Translations under genes and position numbers: made by a program
Shown here: positions 62,540-64,000 of the stretch, one piece after another
Layout of the letters: every line of letters starts with the position of its first letter
Numbering within the stretch: the first letter of the stretch is position 1
Notes under the pieces: generated by a model
What the model saw: only the letters and a program-made list of their open reading frames with translations
Told to the model about the DNA's origin: nothing
Databases searched by the model: none
Assembly (NCBI RefSeq): GCF_012241385.1
Contig: NZ_JAAVXB010000009.1
Span: 1 to 64,000 of the forward strand
Reading direction: 5' to 3'
DNA: 64,000 bases
Origin: Solimonas marina
Lineage (GTDB): Bacteria > Pseudomonadota > Gammaproteobacteria > Nevskiales > Nevskiaceae

Positions 62540-63889
62540 TCAGGATGCGACGGCGGCGATCGTGCCTTCGGCGCGCAGCTTGTCGAGATGGCTCTCGATG
62601 TTGAGCTTGGCCAGGCCCAGCAGGCGCGGATCGACGTCGGCATAGATGGTTTTCAGCATGGCGTCGGTGTCATGGCCGTCGCGCCAAAGCTGCAGGACTT
62701 GCGCCTCGCGCTGGCGACGGTGCTTGAGGGTCTCCTCGAGACGGAACACCGTGCCAAGTGCCGAGCCGTGCGACGGAATGATGACCTTCGGTGCCAACGC
62801 GATCAGGCGTTCAAGCGATGCGAAGTATTTGCGCATGTCGCCTTCGGGGCTGGCGATGACGACGGTGCCGACGCCCTGGATCAGGTCGCCGACGATGCAC
62901 CAGGCACGATCGGCCGACATCAGGGCCAGCTGACCCTCGTCATGTCCCGGAACTTCGAGGACATGGATCGGTCGGCCCAGCCAGCGCGTCAGCACGTCGC
63001 CTTCGCGGTAATGATGAACGGCCAGACCGCGGAAATAGTCCGCGCCCTTTTCTTCCTGGATGCGCTGCTGGGTGTCGAGCGACATGCCGATCGGCACGTT
63101 GAGGCGCCGCGCCAGATCCGGCGCCCGCTCGTGATGGTCCGGATGGTGATGGGTCAGGAAGACCTCGTGGATGCCGAAGCGCTCGACGACGTCGCAGAGC
63201 CGTTCGAGCTCTTCGTCGCTGTGCGGCGACGGGTCGATCAGCACGCGATGGCTCTGCGAATCGCCAAGCAGGAAGCAGTTCGTGTACTGCGCCGGCGGCA
63301 GGGTATGCGAGCGCACGTACAGGTTGCGCACGCCGTGCACCTGTTCGATGAGCGGCAATGCGTAGTCGATGCGCGTACGGAAATCGAGGCCCGGGACCTC
63401 GGTGGCCTGCGGATCGGCGGCCAGTGTTTCGATGACGGCGACGGTTGGCGGCGCCATCAGCAGCTGGCCGTCGCGAAAGCGTGCCAGCCACGTCGCCAGC
63501 GTTGCCCACTGCGCCGATTCGATTTCGTTGAGATCGACCTCGATCGGCGGCTTCTCGGGCAGTTCGACGACGAAGAAGTGCGTGTTGAAACGTACTGGCT
63601 GGGTCGGCGGCGTGAGGGCGATGCCGATGAAGCGGACCGCTGCGTCGTGCCGCGACAGGTCCAGCGACAGCTCCTCGCGCAACTCGCGCAGCAGGCCGCG
63701 CAGCACGCGCGCGTCAAAGCCGTCGCAGAACGCCGGCAGTGCGTCACCGTCGCTGTCCTCGGCGTCGATCTTGCCGCCGGGGAAGGCCGAGAAGCCTGGA
63801 AACGATTTGAGAAACGGCTGCCGCCGCACGACCAGCAGTTCGTCGCCGCAGACGATGACGGCAGTGACGGCGTCGACGATCTTGCTCAT
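62540..63889 (-). CDS. Nudix hydrolase-metallo-beta-lactamase fusion
   Basis: 449 residues from the ATG at 63889, with CCGGAG five nt upstream. Residues about 5-150 are a Nudix domain (F-P-G-G-K-I-D, then R-G-L-L-R-E-L-R-E-E-L; the Nudix box has an insertion between its Gly and Glu parts). Residues about 185-400 are a metallo-beta-lactamase domain with the metal motif T-H-H-H-P-D-H-H, V-P-G-H-D-E-G-Q and I-V-G-D-L, and a C-terminal winged-helix-like extension of the LACTB2 type. The fusion could hydrolyse a nucleotide conjugate in two steps. Substrate unknown. Confidence 0.9.
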   Translation of the reverse strand: MSKIVDAVTAVIVCGDELLVVRRQPFLKSFPGFSAFPGGKIDAEDSDGDALPAFCDGFDARVLRGLLRELREELSLDLSRHDAAVRFIGIALTPPTQPVRFNTHFFVVELPEKPPIEVDLNEIESAQWATLATWLARFRDGQLLMAPPTVAVIETLAADPQATEVPGLDFRTRIDYALPLIEQVHGVRNLYVRSHTLPPAQYTNCFLLGDSQSHRVLIDPSPHSDEELERLCDVVERFGIHEVFLTHHHPDHHERAPDLARRLNVPIGMSLDTQQRIQEEKGADYFRGLAVHHYREGDVLTRWLGRPIHVLEVPGHDEGQLALMSADRAWCIVGDLIQGVGTVVIASPEGDMRKYFASLERLIALAPKVIIPSHGSALGTVFRLEETLKHRRQREAQVLQLWRDGHDTDAMLKTIYADVDPRLLGLAKLNIESHLDKLRAEGTIAAVAS

Positions 63890-64000
63890 GGTGGCTCCGG
63901 TTCGATGAGGGTCTTGCATTATCGCGCGTTGCAGCCGGCCGTCGCACGGCGTCGATCCGGGCGATAATGCGCCATGCATCTGAAACTTCCTTCCGCCCGC

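Overview
This 64 kb window looks like the chromosome of a GC-rich gammaproteobacterium, most likely of the Xanthomonadales/Lysobacterales group. The reasons are the housekeeping gene order (lolB-ispE-tRNA-Gln-prs-rplY-pth-ychF; hemA-prfA-prmC-moeB; DUF2066 gene divergent from purM-purN-DUF3108 and leading into perM-hda), tandem exbD genes, a wrbA-DUF2069 pair, and a REP-like inverted repeat at 111-166 of the type common in that order. The genus cannot be fixed from sequence alone.

Layout. 1-3.2 kb: end of an ExbD/ExbD Ton or Tol energy module, an OmpA-family porin and an anchored Ala/Pro-rich protein. 3.2-6.5 kb (minus): a molybdopterin oxidoreductase of the FdhF/YdeP type, a 76-residue HTH-like protein and the sulfurtransferase FdhD, joined by 1-nt stop/start overlaps. 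6.8-12.5 kb: tex, a GAF-PAS-PAS-GGDEF protein and a DedA-rhodanese fusion. 12.7-19.7 kb: an envelope glycan cluster with a NodB deacetylase and five transferase-like proteins. 20.7-24 kb: a membrane LytTR regulator and a secreted S15/CocE hydrolase.

24.0-29.99 kb is a small genomic island at the 3' end of tRNA-Met(CAT). It is bounded by imperfect direct repeats of about 105 bp, each containing the last 15 nt of the tRNA. It carries a frameshifted scrap of a tyrosine integrase, a HigBA toxin-antitoxin pair, a LexA-type self-cleaving repressor and a three-gene operon that I read as an ABC-three-component (ABC-3C) conflict system: a SERAC1-like alpha/beta hydrolase effector with a C-terminal ABC-3C-type domain, a small middle component and a Rad50-like ATPase with a CxxC...CxxC hook. 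An 18-bp palindrome containing -10 hexamers for both directions lies between the repressor and the effector, so damage-responsive control of the system is a testable idea. This is the most interesting part of the window.

30-43.3 kb is dense core metabolism and translation: cfa, ychF, pth, rplY, prs, tRNA-Gln, ispE, lolB, a TPR lipoprotein, hemA, prfA, prmC, moeB and a degenerate JAMM-domain protein. 43.3-50.2 kb is accessory: a bestrophin-like channel, then a head-to-head pair of large signalling proteins (SLOG-TPR-nucleotidyl cyclase-like, and TIR-transmembrane-WD40), and a Lys/Ala-rich histone-H1-like protein. 50.5-64 kb returns to core functions (proS, lytic transglycosylase, wrbA, hda, perM, purM, purN), followed by a TetR-regulated membrane protein whose two operators are readable, and a Nudix-metallo-beta-lactamase fusion.
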